Numbered from the stretch's first letter, positions 1-9,403 are shown. The stretch is DNA of 37,925 bases from Desulfobacter latus (GCF_013389365.1 NZ_JACADJ010000036.1:1-37925); one strand, 5' to 3'. A program made the numbers and translations. The notes: a model not told the origin generated them from the sequence alone.

Positions 1-1
1 C

Positions 2-109
2 GGATCGTTTAACATTAAAACAGTGGACAAAACAGTACAGGGCATTAGCTGGAAATACTGCAGGCTGCTTCACGCATCTGACGGCTATTCCTACAATACG
101 ACGTGCTAA
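2..109 (+). CDS. C-terminal fragment of an IscB-like (RRXRR/HNH) protein
   Basis: An open frame enters from the left edge and stops at TAA 107-109, giving about 35 residues that end in ISWKYCRLLHASDGYSY. From memory this resembles the C-terminus of IscB-type RNA-guided nucleases carried by IS200/IS605-superfamily elements; no search was possible. The context fits, because a typical right-end hairpin of that superfamily follows at once (148-192). No catalytic domain lies in the window, so activity cannot be judged. It could instead be the tail of another transposon passenger protein. Confidence 0.45.
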   Translation, partial: GSFNIKTVDKTVQGISWKYCRLLHASDGYSYNTTC

Positions 110-198
110 GGTCCGGTGCCTGGGCTACTATCTAATTATAAGGAGGACGGCAATTCCTCCCCTGAGCTAAAGACTCAGGGGTTTCCTTGCCGCATTTT
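110..198 (+). mobile_element. Right end of an IS200/IS605-superfamily element
   Basis: After the stop codon there is a short AT-rich tract and a compact hairpin: CCCCTGAG (159-166) pairs with CTCAGGGG (174-181). A second pairing, CGGCAA (148-153) with TTGCCG (187-192), encloses it. This imperfect subterminal hairpin ending in a TTGCC-type motif is characteristic of the right ends processed by Y1 (HUH) transposases. The element appears to end within a few bases of the ATG at 199, so it abuts the next gene. The exact junction cannot be fixed without an empty site. Confidence 0.65.
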
Positions 199-957
199 AT
201 GAAAAAAAAACAATTTATCCTGATTTGTATCTGTGCTGTCATCACGGCATCCTGCACCTCAACGGTACCGACCCGGAAACAGAATAAAATCGCCCAGGCC
301 ATCAAAAAGGAGGGCGATGTATTCCAGGCCCGGGGGAACTATACAGCGGCATTGAGCAAATTGCTTGAAGCAGAAAAAATAGCGCCGGACGACCCATATA
401 TTCAAAACAGCCTGGGACTGGCCTACATGGGGAAAGAAAAAAATAAAATGGCGATCCAGGCCTTTAACAAAGCCCTGGCACTCAAACCCGATTACACCGA
501 GGCCCTGAACAATCTTGGTGCAGCGTACCTCAGGGATGAAAAATGGGATATTGCCGTCAAGACATTTAACAAGGTTCTTGAAGATCTCACCTACCCGACG
601 CCCCATTATCCTTTGGCCAATATCGGATGGGCCCAACTGGCGCAGAACAACTACCCTGCAGCCCAGAACTATTTCCTTAAAGCAGCCAGGGAAGTGCCCG
701 GATTTATTCCGGCCATTCATGGCCTTGCCCAGCTATATATCCGGACCGACCAGACAGACAGGGCCATGGCGTTACTGGATAAAAATATAAAAAGATCTCC
801 GGACACTGCTATATTCCATGCAGACCTTGCCCAGGTATATGAAGCCTGCGGCCGAACGCCCCAGGCCATCAACGCCTGGCAGATGGTCACGCAGTTATCT
901 TCTGAAAATTCAAAACTTTACTACAGGGCTGAACAGCGTCTGTTCGAACTGCAGTAA
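199..957 (+). CDS. pilW: Type IV pilus assembly TPR lipoprotein (PilW/PilF-like)
   Basis: A 252-residue lipoprotein with a short signal peptide and lipobox TASC (Cys at about residue 19), followed by six or so tetratricopeptide repeats, including NSLGLAYM and NNLGAAYL helices. In pilus systems this pilotin-like lipoprotein helps assemble the PilQ secretin in the outer membrane. It sits tail to tail with pilQ, 16 bp apart, which supports the role. I chose the ATG at 199, which begins a clean signal peptide (MKKKQFILICI), over an in-frame TTG at 187 that would lie inside the transposon end. The element touching the start codon has displaced any native promoter and ribosome binding site. The only strong purine tract, AAGGAGG at 140-146, is too far away and belongs to the element. 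Confidence 0.75.
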   Translation: MKKKQFILICICAVITASCTSTVPTRKQNKIAQAIKKEGDVFQARGNYTAALSKLLEAEKIAPDDPYIQNSLGLAYMGKEKNKMAIQAFNKALALKPDYTEALNNLGAAYLRDEKWDIAVKTFNKVLEDLTYPTPHYPLANIGWAQLAQNNYPAAQNYFLKAAREVPGFIPAIHGLAQLYIRTDQTDRAMALLDKNIKRSPDTAIFHADLAQVYEACGRTPQAINAWQMVTQLSSENSKLYYRAEQRLFELQ

Positions 958-973
958 ACATCAGTAAGAACTG

Positions 974-3274
974 TTATTGCACCATATGCTTTTTTTGCTC
1001 TAGCTGGACAATGGAAGGGGTCAGAAAAATAAGCAGTTCATTTCGATCATCCACTTTGGCTTTTGAACCAAAAAGATAACCGAATCCCGGAATGCCGGCC
1101 AGAAAAGGCAAACCATCGGTGTCTTGGCTCTGGGTCGCCTTGACCACCCCGCCAATAACAACCGTATCGTTATTATTAACCAAGAGTTCTGTTTCCGCCT
1201 CATTTGTTGCCAAGGTCGGCACACCATTGGCGCTGATGCTGGCAACGTCATTTTTGGTCAACCGCACGGTCATGGAAATTCTGTTGTCCGGCGTAACATG
1301 GGGCGTTACTTCAAGTAACAGGTCAATGTTTTTATACGCCACAGAAGACCCGCCAGAGTCATCACGTTCAAGATAAGCAAATTCCTGGCCCTGTTTGATC
1401 ATGGCCTTTTTATTGTCCAGGGTTAAAATTCTTGGAGAGGATACGATCCTGACTTCTCCTTGTTGTTCGGAGGCTTCAAGCTTGGCATTCAGTGCGCTGA
1501 CAGAAGAGCCGAACAGCCCGAAAAAGGAGAAATCACCTGAAATACCTGCTGAATTAACAGACACGGAATAATCATCAATAAAGCCTGATGTCACAGCATC
1601 CGCATTGGACAGGTTCCAGTTGATCCCGAAATTTCTGGAAAAATCCTTTGTGACCTCAACGACCTTGGCCTCGATCATGATCTGGGGGGTTACCGTATCC
1701 AGGCGATAGATCAGCTCATTGGCCTGGTCGATTTTAGCCTGGGTATCGGTAATAATCAGCTGATTGGTACGGGTGTCCACTGAAATTTTACCCCGATCCG
1801 GGGTCAAAATCTGGGATACATGGGGTTCAATATCAGCCTTTGCATCTGAATAATTAATAGGGATATATTCAGTGACCAGGGGTTCCAGGGCTTTTTTCTG
1901 TGCTTCGGATTTTTGCCGGGACGCAATGGCTTCCTGGCGTTCGTTTTCCTCCCTGGCAAGGGTATTTGTGGTGGCAATGCGAATAACATTACCTTCCATT
2001 TTTTTACCAAGGCCGTTCATTTTCAAAACAAGATCAAGGATCTGATCCCAGGGCACAGGATCCTGAAGACTCAGTGTCACCTTGCCCTGCACATTTTCAT
2101 CAATGGCAAAATTCATGCCGGCGACACTTTTCAATATCCTGAAAACATTTTTAATATCTGTTTCATAAAAATCCAGTTTAATTTTTTCACCGGTGTACTG
2201 GACCGAAGACGGATTCAACAAAGGATCCTGGTCCAGGGAACTCTTTTTTTCTTGAGCCGTCAACTCCCCCTTGGCGGGTTCTTTAGTTCCGGCATGGAAA
2301 TTTTGGCCGGCATTCAAATGTATTCTAGCTTTATCAAATTCAGGCGGAGGGACGGTCGGCGCATCAAGGGTCATATGAATCCCCCTGGTGGTTTGAACCA
2401 CTTGGAACGGCACTTTTTCCCGAATCTTGATATCCACCAGCGTATCATTGGGATTGGCCGGATTTGGCCGGGGCAGGACCTGTTCCACGGCAGAATTAAA
2501 ATAACGCGTCATAAGGGGACGCTGATGGTGGAGAGGCACGGTTGTATTATACAATATCAGCCCAAGATAATCATTGCGATTCTGAATGGTTTCATATCGA
2601 ACCGGATGGTCTGTTATGATCTGAATATCAGACTGCCCAAGCTGATTATTTTCAAATTCAATATGGGTCAGATGGGCTGACGTTTCAGGGATAGGGAAGT
2701 CTTCGGGCAGCACCGCGCCCTCGTTGACGCTCTGCTCGGGTGTATCTGTACCAGGGCTTGCCTCTGGCGTCTGTTTAGAAAAGACTTGAGCGCCCTTGAG
2801 AATGATTCCCAAACGATCCGGTTTTTCCGCCACAATGTACGGCAGGTCCGCTTTAAGCAGGATATCCACCTTGACTATTGTTTTTGCCTCGTCAATAAAT
2901 TTCACCTTTATATCACTGACACGGGAGTCGGAAAAGGGCCCGGCACCCACCCCCGGGGCAAGACGGGCATTGGGCAGGTAAACGCTCACAGCAAAAGGGA
3001 AAGATTGCTTAATGGACGTATAATCATCCAACGCCCCAAGGGAACCTTGAATCCAGACCTCAAACGCATCTGCTTTCGGATTGACCCATATTTTGTCAAC
3101 CTTTTTGGGTAAAGAGGCAGAATCGTTCCGTGACGTTCGGCTTTCCTTAGCATTCGCTCTATTTGCCGATGCTGCGGTTTTTTGAGTGACACACCCTGCC
3201 GTAAAGCAAAGCAGCAAAACCGACATGATAAGACCTGTTATAGAATGTCTGACAGCCGACCGATAATTAACCAT
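974..3274 (-). CDS. pilQ: Type IV pilus secretin PilQ
   Basis: Outer-membrane secretin that forms the pilus exit channel. A lipoprotein-type signal ends at FTAGC. Two AMIN domains follow (roughly residues 50-155 and 195-320), which in other secretins bind peptidoglycan. Then come a secretin N0/STN domain (VKLDFYETDIKNVF-like region), an N1 domain, and a C-terminal secretin domain with the VVSSPRILTLDN and LLLEVTPHV motifs. The start at 3274 (766 residues) is preferred over 3319, because GGGGAG lies 7 nt upstream and includes the pilP stop, so the two genes are likely translationally coupled. It is the last gene of the pilMNOPQ run. Confidence 0.93.
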   Translation of the reverse strand: MVNYRSAVRHSITGLIMSVLLLCFTAGCVTQKTAASANRANAKESRTSRNDSASLPKKVDKIWVNPKADAFEVWIQGSLGALDDYTSIKQSFPFAVSVYLPNARLAPGVGAGPFSDSRVSDIKVKFIDEAKTIVKVDILLKADLPYIVAEKPDRLGIILKGAQVFSKQTPEASPGTDTPEQSVNEGAVLPEDFPIPETSAHLTHIEFENNQLGQSDIQIITDHPVRYETIQNRNDYLGLILYNTTVPLHHQRPLMTRYFNSAVEQVLPRPNPANPNDTLVDIKIREKVPFQVVQTTRGIHMTLDAPTVPPPEFDKARIHLNAGQNFHAGTKEPAKGELTAQEKKSSLDQDPLLNPSSVQYTGEKIKLDFYETDIKNVFRILKSVAGMNFAIDENVQGKVTLSLQDPVPWDQILDLVLKMNGLGKKMEGNVIRIATTNTLAREENERQEAIASRQKSEAQKKALEPLVTEYIPINYSDAKADIEPHVSQILTPDRGKISVDTRTNQLIITDTQAKIDQANELIYRLDTVTPQIMIEAKVVEVTKDFSRNFGINWNLSNADAVTSGFIDDYSVSVNSAGISGDFSFFGLFGSSVSALNAKLEASEQQGEVRIVSSPRILTLDNKKAMIKQGQEFAYLERDDSGGSSVAYKNIDLLLEVTPHVTPDNRISMTVRLTKNDVASISANGVPTLATNEAETELLVNNNDTVVIGGVVKATQSQDTDGLPFLAGIPGFGYLFGSKAKVDDRNELLIFLTPSIVQLEQKKHMVQ

Positions 3275-3278
3275 CTTC

Positions 3279-3950
3279 TTACTCCCCATCCTCGCTTTTA
3301 TGAAATTTAATCTCTTCATACCGCTTACGGCGTCTTCCTTGATAATCTTTTACTTCTTCTTCAATTTCAATGCCTTCCCTGGTGATGGATGTCACCCGCC
3401 CGCCATTGGGACCGATATAAGTGCCAATGACAACCTCATACCCCTTACCGCCGGCTTCCTCCACCATGGCAATGGTCCTGTCCGGCATTTCAACAACCGC
3501 CACCAGCTTAACCTGGCTTAATTCCAGTTTTTCCAGGGGGGTCAATGTTCTTTGGGGTTTTGATTCTTCGGATGACACTGACTCCGCAGCCGCATTTCTT
3601 TCAGCAATCAAAGGAATAAACGGATCCACCCGGCCCTGGCTGTCATATTTTTCCAGGGGGGTAAAAATACCGGCTTTTTTTAAGCCTTCTGCCCCATCCG
3701 TGTCGTCGCCTGTTATATGACCGGCTGTCACAGACACCTGCACGGGTTTCACATCAGAGACCGGTACCTGTTTTTTCGCGGCATCCTCGGGAACAGGTGT
3801 TTGCCTTGCCGGTAGTTTGGGAATGGGTCTGGAAACTACCTGAATCTGTCTTGGCACAGGACCCTGCTGCTGCTCCTCGTTACAGGCGGAGACAAACAAT
3901 AATGAGACACCCAAACCGGCCACGCAACATATTTTAACTAATTTTTCCAT
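3279..3950 (-). CDS. pilP: Type IV pilus inner-membrane lipoprotein PilP
   Basis: A 223-residue lipoprotein with signal peptide and lipobox VSAC (Cys about residue 23). A proline-rich linker follows, then a C-terminal beta domain (TPLEKLELSQVKLVAVV, PDRTIAMVEEAGGKGYEV, GTYIGPNGGRVTSI) typical of PilP. It links the PilNO inner-membrane complex to the PilQ secretin across the periplasm. It follows pilO by 12 bp and its stop lies in the pilQ ribosome binding site. Confidence 0.92.
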   Translation of the reverse strand: MEKLVKICCVAGLGVSLLFVSACNEEQQQGPVPRQIQVVSRPIPKLPARQTPVPEDAAKKQVPVSDVKPVQVSVTAGHITGDDTDGAEGLKKAGIFTPLEKYDSQGRVDPFIPLIAERNAAAESVSSEESKPQRTLTPLEKLELSQVKLVAVVEMPDRTIAMVEEAGGKGYEVVIGTYIGPNGGRVTSITREGIEIEEEVKDYQGRRRKRYEEIKFHKSEDGE

Positions 3951-3962
3951 ATCCAGTGCCTT

Positions 3963-4634
3963 TTACCTCTTTTTGCGTCTCTTCTTGTGTTTATTGCCCG
4001 TACCCCCATCTTCCTTGGGTTCAACAAACATGTAGGTAACGGCTGTGCATTTCATCTGGATTTTATTTCTGTCGGCGCTCTCTTTTCCTGAAACCCGGTT
4101 TATATTGATCGCCGAGATATTCACAACACGATTGAGCCCCGCAACCCGATAAAAAAATTCAGCCACCTGGTGGTAACGGCCCGCAACCGTCATGGAAAAT
4201 GGAATTTCGGTATAAAAATTTTTCTTTACCATGCTCTTGGGCGCAAATAACTGGACTTCAAGCCCGGCATCACTTCCTGCCTTGGATATTTCATCGAGCA
4301 AAGACGGCAGCTCCCTTTTATCCGGCAGGGCGGTCATGGCAATGTTGAACTGTTCCCGGGCCTGAGCCATCCGGGCTTCCATCTTTTCAAGGGCAGCGGC
4401 TTTGATCTTGTACGTTGACAAAAGATTCTTCTGCCGTTCCAGATCTTCCCTGGCTGCCGTAAGGGTATCAAGTTTTGGGCCAAGCAGAAAAAAATAAAAC
4501 CCGGCACCAATTACCGCCAAGGTACCCAAACAAATAAGCAGACGCTGGATTTTGGTCAGCTCACCTATTTTTTCAAATACAGGGTCTACCTTCTCCCTTA
4601 TTTTCGTAATGCTCTCTTTCTTTTTCCCGGCCAT
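3963..4634 (-). CDS. pilO: Type IV pilus inner-membrane protein PilO
   Basis: A 223-residue bitopic protein with a short cytoplasmic segment, one transmembrane helix (about residues 31-52, LLICLGTLAVIGAGFYFFLL), a periplasmic coiled coil (DTLTAAREDLERQKNLL) and a ferredoxin-like core. It pairs with PilN to form the alignment complex. The C-terminus is unusually basic (KHKKRRKKR). It sits between pilN (30 bp upstream) and pilP in the same operon. Confidence 0.92.
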   Translation of the reverse strand: MAGKKKESITKIREKVDPVFEKIGELTKIQRLLICLGTLAVIGAGFYFFLLGPKLDTLTAAREDLERQKNLLSTYKIKAAALEKMEARMAQAREQFNIAMTALPDKRELPSLLDEISKAGSDAGLEVQLFAPKSMVKKNFYTEIPFSMTVAGRYHQVAEFFYRVAGLNRVVNISAININRVSGKESADRNKIQMKCTAVTYMFVEPKEDGGTGNKHKKRRKKR

Positions 4635-4664
4635 TATCGTTTCCCTTTTCTGAACTTTGCATCC

Positions 4665-5237
4665 TTAATCGGTCTTTTGGGATGCAGGTTTGGGTACTAT
4701 TTTTGTGCAGGATATTGCAAATTCTTTTAGCCGAATATTATCATGCAACACCTTTGTCTTTGACAGCTTTAAGTCGACTGCCCCAAACATCGGAGAATCT
4801 TCAAGATTTCTCATGAATGCGGCAATGGTCGGGTTATCAAAGGCAATCCCTTTTATAGAAACGGTCTTGGCATCTGCGGAAACACTGGACAACCACATTT
4901 TTGTTTTTACAAGTCTATCCGCCAACTGTTCCAATAAAATCTGCTGCTCATGCTTTCTTTTTTTCAGGGTCTCAACAATGGCCAGTTTATCCTCCAGAGT
5001 CGCCAGATTTTTCTTAATCCGGGAAACCTTATCTGCTTTATTCTTATACTTCAGGCTTTCAGTCCTAACCTGGGCAACTTCACTTTGTGTCCGGCTAATT
5101 TCATTATTTAGCATGAAGAGTACCCAAACCAGTGCTATAATAATAAAAACAAGGGAAAGGAAAAATACGGATACCTGGCGGCGGATATTTTCCTTTTTCC
5201 TGGCAAGCCTGAACGGCAACAGATTAATTCGTATCAT
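4665..5237 (-). CDS. pilN: Type IV pilus inner-membrane protein PilN
   Basis: A 190-residue protein beginning MIRINLLPFR, the conserved PilN N-terminal segment that binds a groove in cytoplasmic PilM. One transmembrane helix follows (about residues 23-44), then a periplasmic coiled coil and a small C-terminal domain. Its ATG overlaps the pilM stop (5234-5237), a strong sign of translational coupling. Confidence 0.93.
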   Translation of the reverse strand: MIRINLLPFRLARKKENIRRQVSVFFLSLVFIIIALVWVLFMLNNEISRTQSEVAQVRTESLKYKNKADKVSRIKKNLATLEDKLAIVETLKKRKHEQQILLEQLADRLVKTKMWLSSVSADAKTVSIKGIAFDNPTIAAFMRNLEDSPMFGAVDLKLSKTKVLHDNIRLKEFAISCTKIVPKPASQKTD

Positions 5238-6292
5238 TTGTCATCCACCCGTCTCATGGCAAGCCCCAGTGCAATGGGGGCCAGAAGTTGGTACGCTTCC
5301 AGTTCGCCGGATTCCTTTGAATCGCTGACCAGTCCGGCAAAGGGATTAATCTTTGAAACTGCGACATTCAGCGCCCTGGTCAATTTGTCAACCAACAGGT
5401 TTATGAAACCGCCCCCGCCGCTGACAACAATTGTTTCAATCCGGTCATTGCCGGAGCTGGATTCAAAGGTATGAACCACATCGCAGATATCTGCACACCA
5501 GTTGTCAACCACCATGTCATAAAGGTCGTCCAGTGTCTGTCCGGATTCCGGATAATCGACCTCACCCATGATGATCTGCAATGCCTTTTCCCGGTCAATC
5601 TCAAGTTGTTCACTGACAACAGAGACGAGCTGGTAGCATCCATTGGCCATGTCCCGCATCAGCATGGAATTTTTATTCTGAAGTATATTCACACTTGTCT
5701 TGGAGGCCCCCACATCAAGCAGCAGCGTTATTTGTTCATGATTTACATCAGGAAGTGTTTCATAAACATTTTGAAGGGCAAACGTATCTACGTCAATAAT
5801 AACGGGCTTAAGACCCGCCATATTTATCAGCTCAACATATTCATCCACCAGATCCTGTCTTACTGCGACAAGCAGCACATTCATCTGTTCCGCAGAGTAT
5901 TCACTGTCACCCAGAATCTGGTAATCGATATTAACATCATCAATATCATAAGGAATATATTGCTCAGCCTCTGCCCGAATATTTTTATGCATTTCCTCAT
6001 CAGCTACCTTTGATGTACTGATGGTCTTAATCACCACGGAATGTCCGCCGGTGGAAAGCGCCACATTTTTCTCCTTGATCTTATGCAATTTAAACAAGGA
6101 GCGAATAATTTCGGCCACCCCCTCCATATCGGTAATCCGGCCTTCCTCAATCATGCCTTCGGAAACCTTTGCGATACCGAATTTATGAAGCGTACGGCCT
6201 TTTTTGGTCGTCTTCAGTTCGGCCACTTTGACAAAAGCAGCCCCAATGTCCAGGCCGACAAGGTGATCTTTTTTTCCGAATATCATACGCAT
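5234..6292 (-). CDS. pilM: Type IV pilus actin-like ATPase PilM
   Basis: A 352-residue cytoplasmic actin/FtsA-fold protein with the phosphate-binding motif GLDIGAAFVKVAEL near the N-terminus, a second phosphate motif at LLLDVGASKTSVNIL, and the adenosine motif VVSGGGGFINLL. It recruits PilN and is the first gene of pilMNOPQ. A second ATG at 6286 lies 9 nt after AGGA and may be the true start. The 236-bp divergent region up to 6529 is AT-rich. A TTGACT on the minus strand (6401-6406) is a weak -35 candidate without a convincing -10. Confidence 0.93.
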   Translation of the reverse strand: MRMIFGKKDHLVGLDIGAAFVKVAELKTTKKGRTLHKFGIAKVSEGMIEEGRITDMEGVAEIIRSLFKLHKIKEKNVALSTGGHSVVIKTISTSKVADEEMHKNIRAEAEQYIPYDIDDVNIDYQILGDSEYSAEQMNVLLVAVRQDLVDEYVELINMAGLKPVIIDVDTFALQNVYETLPDVNHEQITLLLDVGASKTSVNILQNKNSMLMRDMANGCYQLVSVVSEQLEIDREKALQIIMGEVDYPESGQTLDDLYDMVVDNWCADICDVVHTFESSSGNDRIETIVVSGGGGFINLLVDKLTRALNVAVSKINPFAGLVSDSKESGELEAYQLLAPIALGLAMRRVDDK

Positions 6293-6528
6293 TTATCCTA
6301 AATTATGGTCGTCGTAAAGGGCCTGAACTTAAAAATACAAATAATTATTATTGATTCCTACACTAATATACCTATATACTTTGATACGAAATGCACGCAA
6401 AGTCAAACAATAAAACTATTTAACCCACTTGAATAGCAGATAAAAAAAGTATTTGTCAAATTGTCCCCTCAAAAATATGATTTTTTATCAGTCGACCAAT
6501 AAATCAAAGATATAAAAAGACGTTTAAT

Positions 6529-7980
6529 TTGAAAAAAAAGCCACAGAAAGAGTCCGGCAACTCAGGCACCCGGCCTTTTGTTCTAGTCAAAGCGTTTACT
6601 GTCTCAAGCCTGATTGTTATGCTTACGGCCACCATTGTTATTGCAGCGTTGAATGCCCACTGGGTAAGAAAAATACTGCTTGAAAAAAGCAAAGAGTATA
6701 ACCGGCTCTTAGTGGAAAATCTGAACCACCAGATATTTTTAAGATTTGTCTGGCCGGTGGTTTTCAAACATGGAGAGATAAAACTGCGGGAACCCGGCCA
6801 GTATAAACTTCTTGACACGGTTATTAAAAGTACCCTGCACAGTTTCCATGTGGAAATGGTCAATATATACGCAACGGACAATGTGATTGCCTACAGCCTG
6901 GATAAAACCCGGATCGGCAAAAAAGATGCCGGCGGGGTCCATTATCAAAAAGCCATGAAAAAGGAGATAAGCTCCACGCTTGTTCAGCAGGGCAACTGGA
7001 TTGAACTGACATTCTGGTTTCCCAAAGAGACAAAAATCATCACCTTTGCCCCTTTGATGCAGGAGGTCCAACTCACCCCGGAGAAGGACAGGATGGTCAT
7101 CGGCGCCATTGAAATTATCAGGGATGTCACTGAAGACTATCAGCAGGTATTTAAACTCCAGGGATTGATTGTTGTCAGTTGCGCCAGCATCATGGGCATT
7201 CTTTTTCTTATTCTCAGATTTGTGGTGAAACATGGAGAAAATATTATTGAGCGCAGGGCGGAAGAACGGCTCAAATTGGAAGAAAAACTGCGTCAGGCAG
7301 AGCACCTGTCCGCAATCGGTGAAATGACCGCCGGTGTATCACACGAAATTCGCAATCCTTTAGGTATTATAAAAAGCTCTGCGCAGCTGATGGAAAAAAA
7401 GATGGCCAAACTGGACCCGTCCAGTAGTATTCCGGGAATCATTGTTGAAGAATCCACCCGTTTGGATCGCATCATCACGGATTTCCTTGATTTTGCAAAA
7501 CCTAAAGTTGCAGACCTAAGACCCTGTAACATGGAAGATATCATAGAAAAAAACATCGCTTTTTTATCATCTTCAGATGCGCATAAACAGATTAAAATCA
7601 TCCGGGAGTACCCGGGCGATCTTCCAAACATTCTGGGCGACCCTGCCATGCTTTATCAGGCCTTTTTAAATATTTTTCTAAATGCATTTCAGGCCATGGA
7701 CCGGGAGGATGGACGCATGACCATTGCCACATGGCATGAGCCCGGGTTTGTCCATGCCGCCTTTTCAGATACAGGCCCGGGCATTGACGAAGATCTGCTG
7801 AAAAAAATTTGGACCCCCTTTTTCACCACCAAGGAAATGGGAACCGGTTTAGGCCTTGGTATCATAAAAAACATCATTCAGGCGCACCAGGGGGAGATCA
7901 CCATAACCAACGCCCAACCCTGCGGAACCAGGGTGGAGATATGCCTGCCGGCAGCGCCGCAAAATATCGAGGAAGAATAA
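6529..7980 (+). CDS. Membrane sensor histidine kinase of an NtrC-type two-component pair
   Basis: A 483-residue kinase. It has a transmembrane helix at about residues 24-44, a periplasmic sensor region of about 170 residues without a family I recognise, a second helix at about 212-233, a HisKA dimerisation domain with GVSHEIRNPL (phospho-acceptor His272), and a HATPase domain with the N box (NIFLNAFQAM), DTGPGI and GLGLGI. It autophosphorylates and passes phosphate to the regulator that follows. The start is a TTG preceded only by a weak AAGA; a stop at 6478-6480 leaves no upstream ATG, GTG or TTG. It is not PilS-like in topology (two helices rather than six), so a link to the neighbouring pilus genes is only positional. 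Confidence 0.88.
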   Translation: MKKKPQKESGNSGTRPFVLVKAFTVSSLIVMLTATIVIAALNAHWVRKILLEKSKEYNRLLVENLNHQIFLRFVWPVVFKHGEIKLREPGQYKLLDTVIKSTLHSFHVEMVNIYATDNVIAYSLDKTRIGKKDAGGVHYQKAMKKEISSTLVQQGNWIELTFWFPKETKIITFAPLMQEVQLTPEKDRMVIGAIEIIRDVTEDYQQVFKLQGLIVVSCASIMGILFLILRFVVKHGENIIERRAEERLKLEEKLRQAEHLSAIGEMTAGVSHEIRNPLGIIKSSAQLMEKKMAKLDPSSSIPGIIVEESTRLDRIITDFLDFAKPKVADLRPCNMEDIIEKNIAFLSSSDAHKQIKIIREYPGDLPNILGDPAMLYQAFLNIFLNAFQAMDREDGRMTIATWHEPGFVHAAFSDTGPGIDEDLLKKIWTPFFTTKEMGTGLGLGIIKNIIQAHQGEITITNAQPCGTRVEICLPAAPQNIEEE

Positions 7981-9371
7981 TGGAAAATATATTGATTGTC
8001 GATGATGAAAAACACTACCCAATGATTATAGGGGAAGTGCTTTCCGAAGAAGGGTATACCCCGTTCACCGCATCAAGCGGGATGGAGGCGCTGGATATTC
8101 TAAATACCCAGCCCATTGACCTGGTCTTGTCCGATGTTAAAATGCCGGGCATGTCCGGTATTGACCTTTTGGAAAAGGCCAAACAGATAAAACCGGATCT
8201 TCCGGTCATCATCATGACCGCATTCGGCAGTGTGGAAAAGGCGGTGGAAGCCATGCACAAGGGCGCCTACACCTTTATTTTAAAACCGTTTGAAAACCAA
8301 GCCCTCATTGCGCACATTGCCAAAGCCCTGTCCATGTCCAAAATTGTCCGGGAAAACACGCGTCTAAAAGATGCGATCCAGTCCCGGTACCAGTTTGACA
8401 ATATCATCGGTAAAAGTAAATCCATGCAGGCGCTGTATGAGATCATTAAAAAGGTGGCACCGACCAGTGCCTCGGTGCTGGTAGAAGGAGAAAGCGGCAC
8501 CGGTAAGGAGCTTGTTGCCAAATCTATTCATTACAACAGCCTGCGCAAGGACCATCCCCTGATTGCGGTCAACTGTTCGGCCTTTGCCGAGTCTCTTTTG
8601 GAAAGCGAACTTTTCGGACATGAAAAAGGGGCGTTCACCGGTGCGGCAGGCTTGAAAAAAGGCCGGTTTGAAATGGCGGATAAAGGCACGCTTTTCCTGG
8701 ATGAAATCGGGGAGTTGCCCATGCCGCTTCAGGTAAAACTGTTACGGGTACTCCAGGAACGCACTGTGGAGCGGGTTGGCGGAACCGAAAGCCTGTCCGT
8801 GGATTTCAGACTCATTGCCGCCACCAACAAAATCCTGGAGGATGAAGTGAAAAACGGCAACTTTAGAGAAGACCTGTACTATCGTCTCAATGTGGTCAAA
8901 GCCAACATCCCCCCCCTGCGTGACAGGCTGGAGGACATTCCTTTGCTCATTAATCATTTTATCGAAAAATACACCCAGGGCCCGGAAACTGCCGGGGCTG
9001 TTGCCGGTATTGACAAAGACGCAGTCCAGCGGCTGTGTGACTATGCGTGGAAAGGCAATGTCAGGGAATTGGAAAATGTCATTGAAAGGGCCGTCATCCT
9101 GGCTCCGGGCAACACGATCACGGTTTCAGATCTGCCGGCACAGATTCGTAATCCCAAAGCCGGCACACTTCAGCTTGACGGCATTCCTGACGGGGTAGGC
9201 CTTTCCGAAACCCTTGCCGCAGTGGAAAAAAGAATGATCCTGCGGGCAATGAAGATGTCCGGCAATGTCCAGACCAAAGCCGCAAAAATCCTTGGCATCG
9301 GCAAAAGTGGCTTAAACCAGAAACTAAAAAAATTCAATCTGGACAGACAGTTAAAACTGGATAATAAATAA
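7980..9371 (+). CDS. NtrC-family sigma-54-dependent response regulator
   Basis: A 463-residue regulator with three modules. The receiver has acidic residues D8/D9, phospho-acceptor D52 and the K102-P103 signature. The AAA+ domain has Walker A GESGTGKE (170-177), the sigma-54-contacting loop GAFTGA (217-222) and Walker B LFLDEIGE. The C-terminus is a Fis-type helix-turn-helix (AAKILGIGKSGLNQKLKKF). The ATG shares its A with the kinase TAA (TAATG), so the two are translationally coupled, with GAGGAAGA as ribosome binding site. An upstream in-frame extension to 7809 lies inside the kinase gene and is rejected. The likely target lies immediately downstream: two palindromes and a sigma-54 promoter. 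Confidence 0.92.
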   Translation: MENILIVDDEKHYPMIIGEVLSEEGYTPFTASSGMEALDILNTQPIDLVLSDVKMPGMSGIDLLEKAKQIKPDLPVIIMTAFGSVEKAVEAMHKGAYTFILKPFENQALIAHIAKALSMSKIVRENTRLKDAIQSRYQFDNIIGKSKSMQALYEIIKKVAPTSASVLVEGESGTGKELVAKSIHYNSLRKDHPLIAVNCSAFAESLLESELFGHEKGAFTGAAGLKKGRFEMADKGTLFLDEIGELPMPLQVKLLRVLQERTVERVGGTESLSVDFRLIAATNKILEDEVKNGNFREDLYYRLNVVKANIPPLRDRLEDIPLLINHFIEKYTQGPETAGAVAGIDKDAVQRLCDYAWKGNVRELENVIERAVILAPGNTITVSDLPAQIRNPKAGTLQLDGIPDGVGLSETLAAVEKRMILRAMKMSGNVQTKAAKILGIGKSGLNQKLKKFNLDRQLKLDNK

Positions 9372-9379
9372 TGCCGAAT

Positions 9380-9403
9380 CAGAGTTCAAGATTTTGAACT
9401 CTG
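9380..9403. promoter_or_regulatory. Palindromic upstream activator site 1
   Basis: Perfect 10-bp arms CAGAGTTCAA (9380-9389) and TTGAACTCTG (9394-9403) around a 4-bp centre. The core differs by one base from a second palindrome 76 bp downstream. It lies about 220 bp upstream of the predicted sigma-54 start, a normal enhancer distance. No T-tract follows, so it is not a good terminator for the regulator gene. Confidence 0.6.

Noticed and set aside
1913-2680. A 255-codon plus-strand ORF opposite pilQ
   Set aside because: It lies entirely antisense to the well-supported secretin gene and has no recognisable domain.
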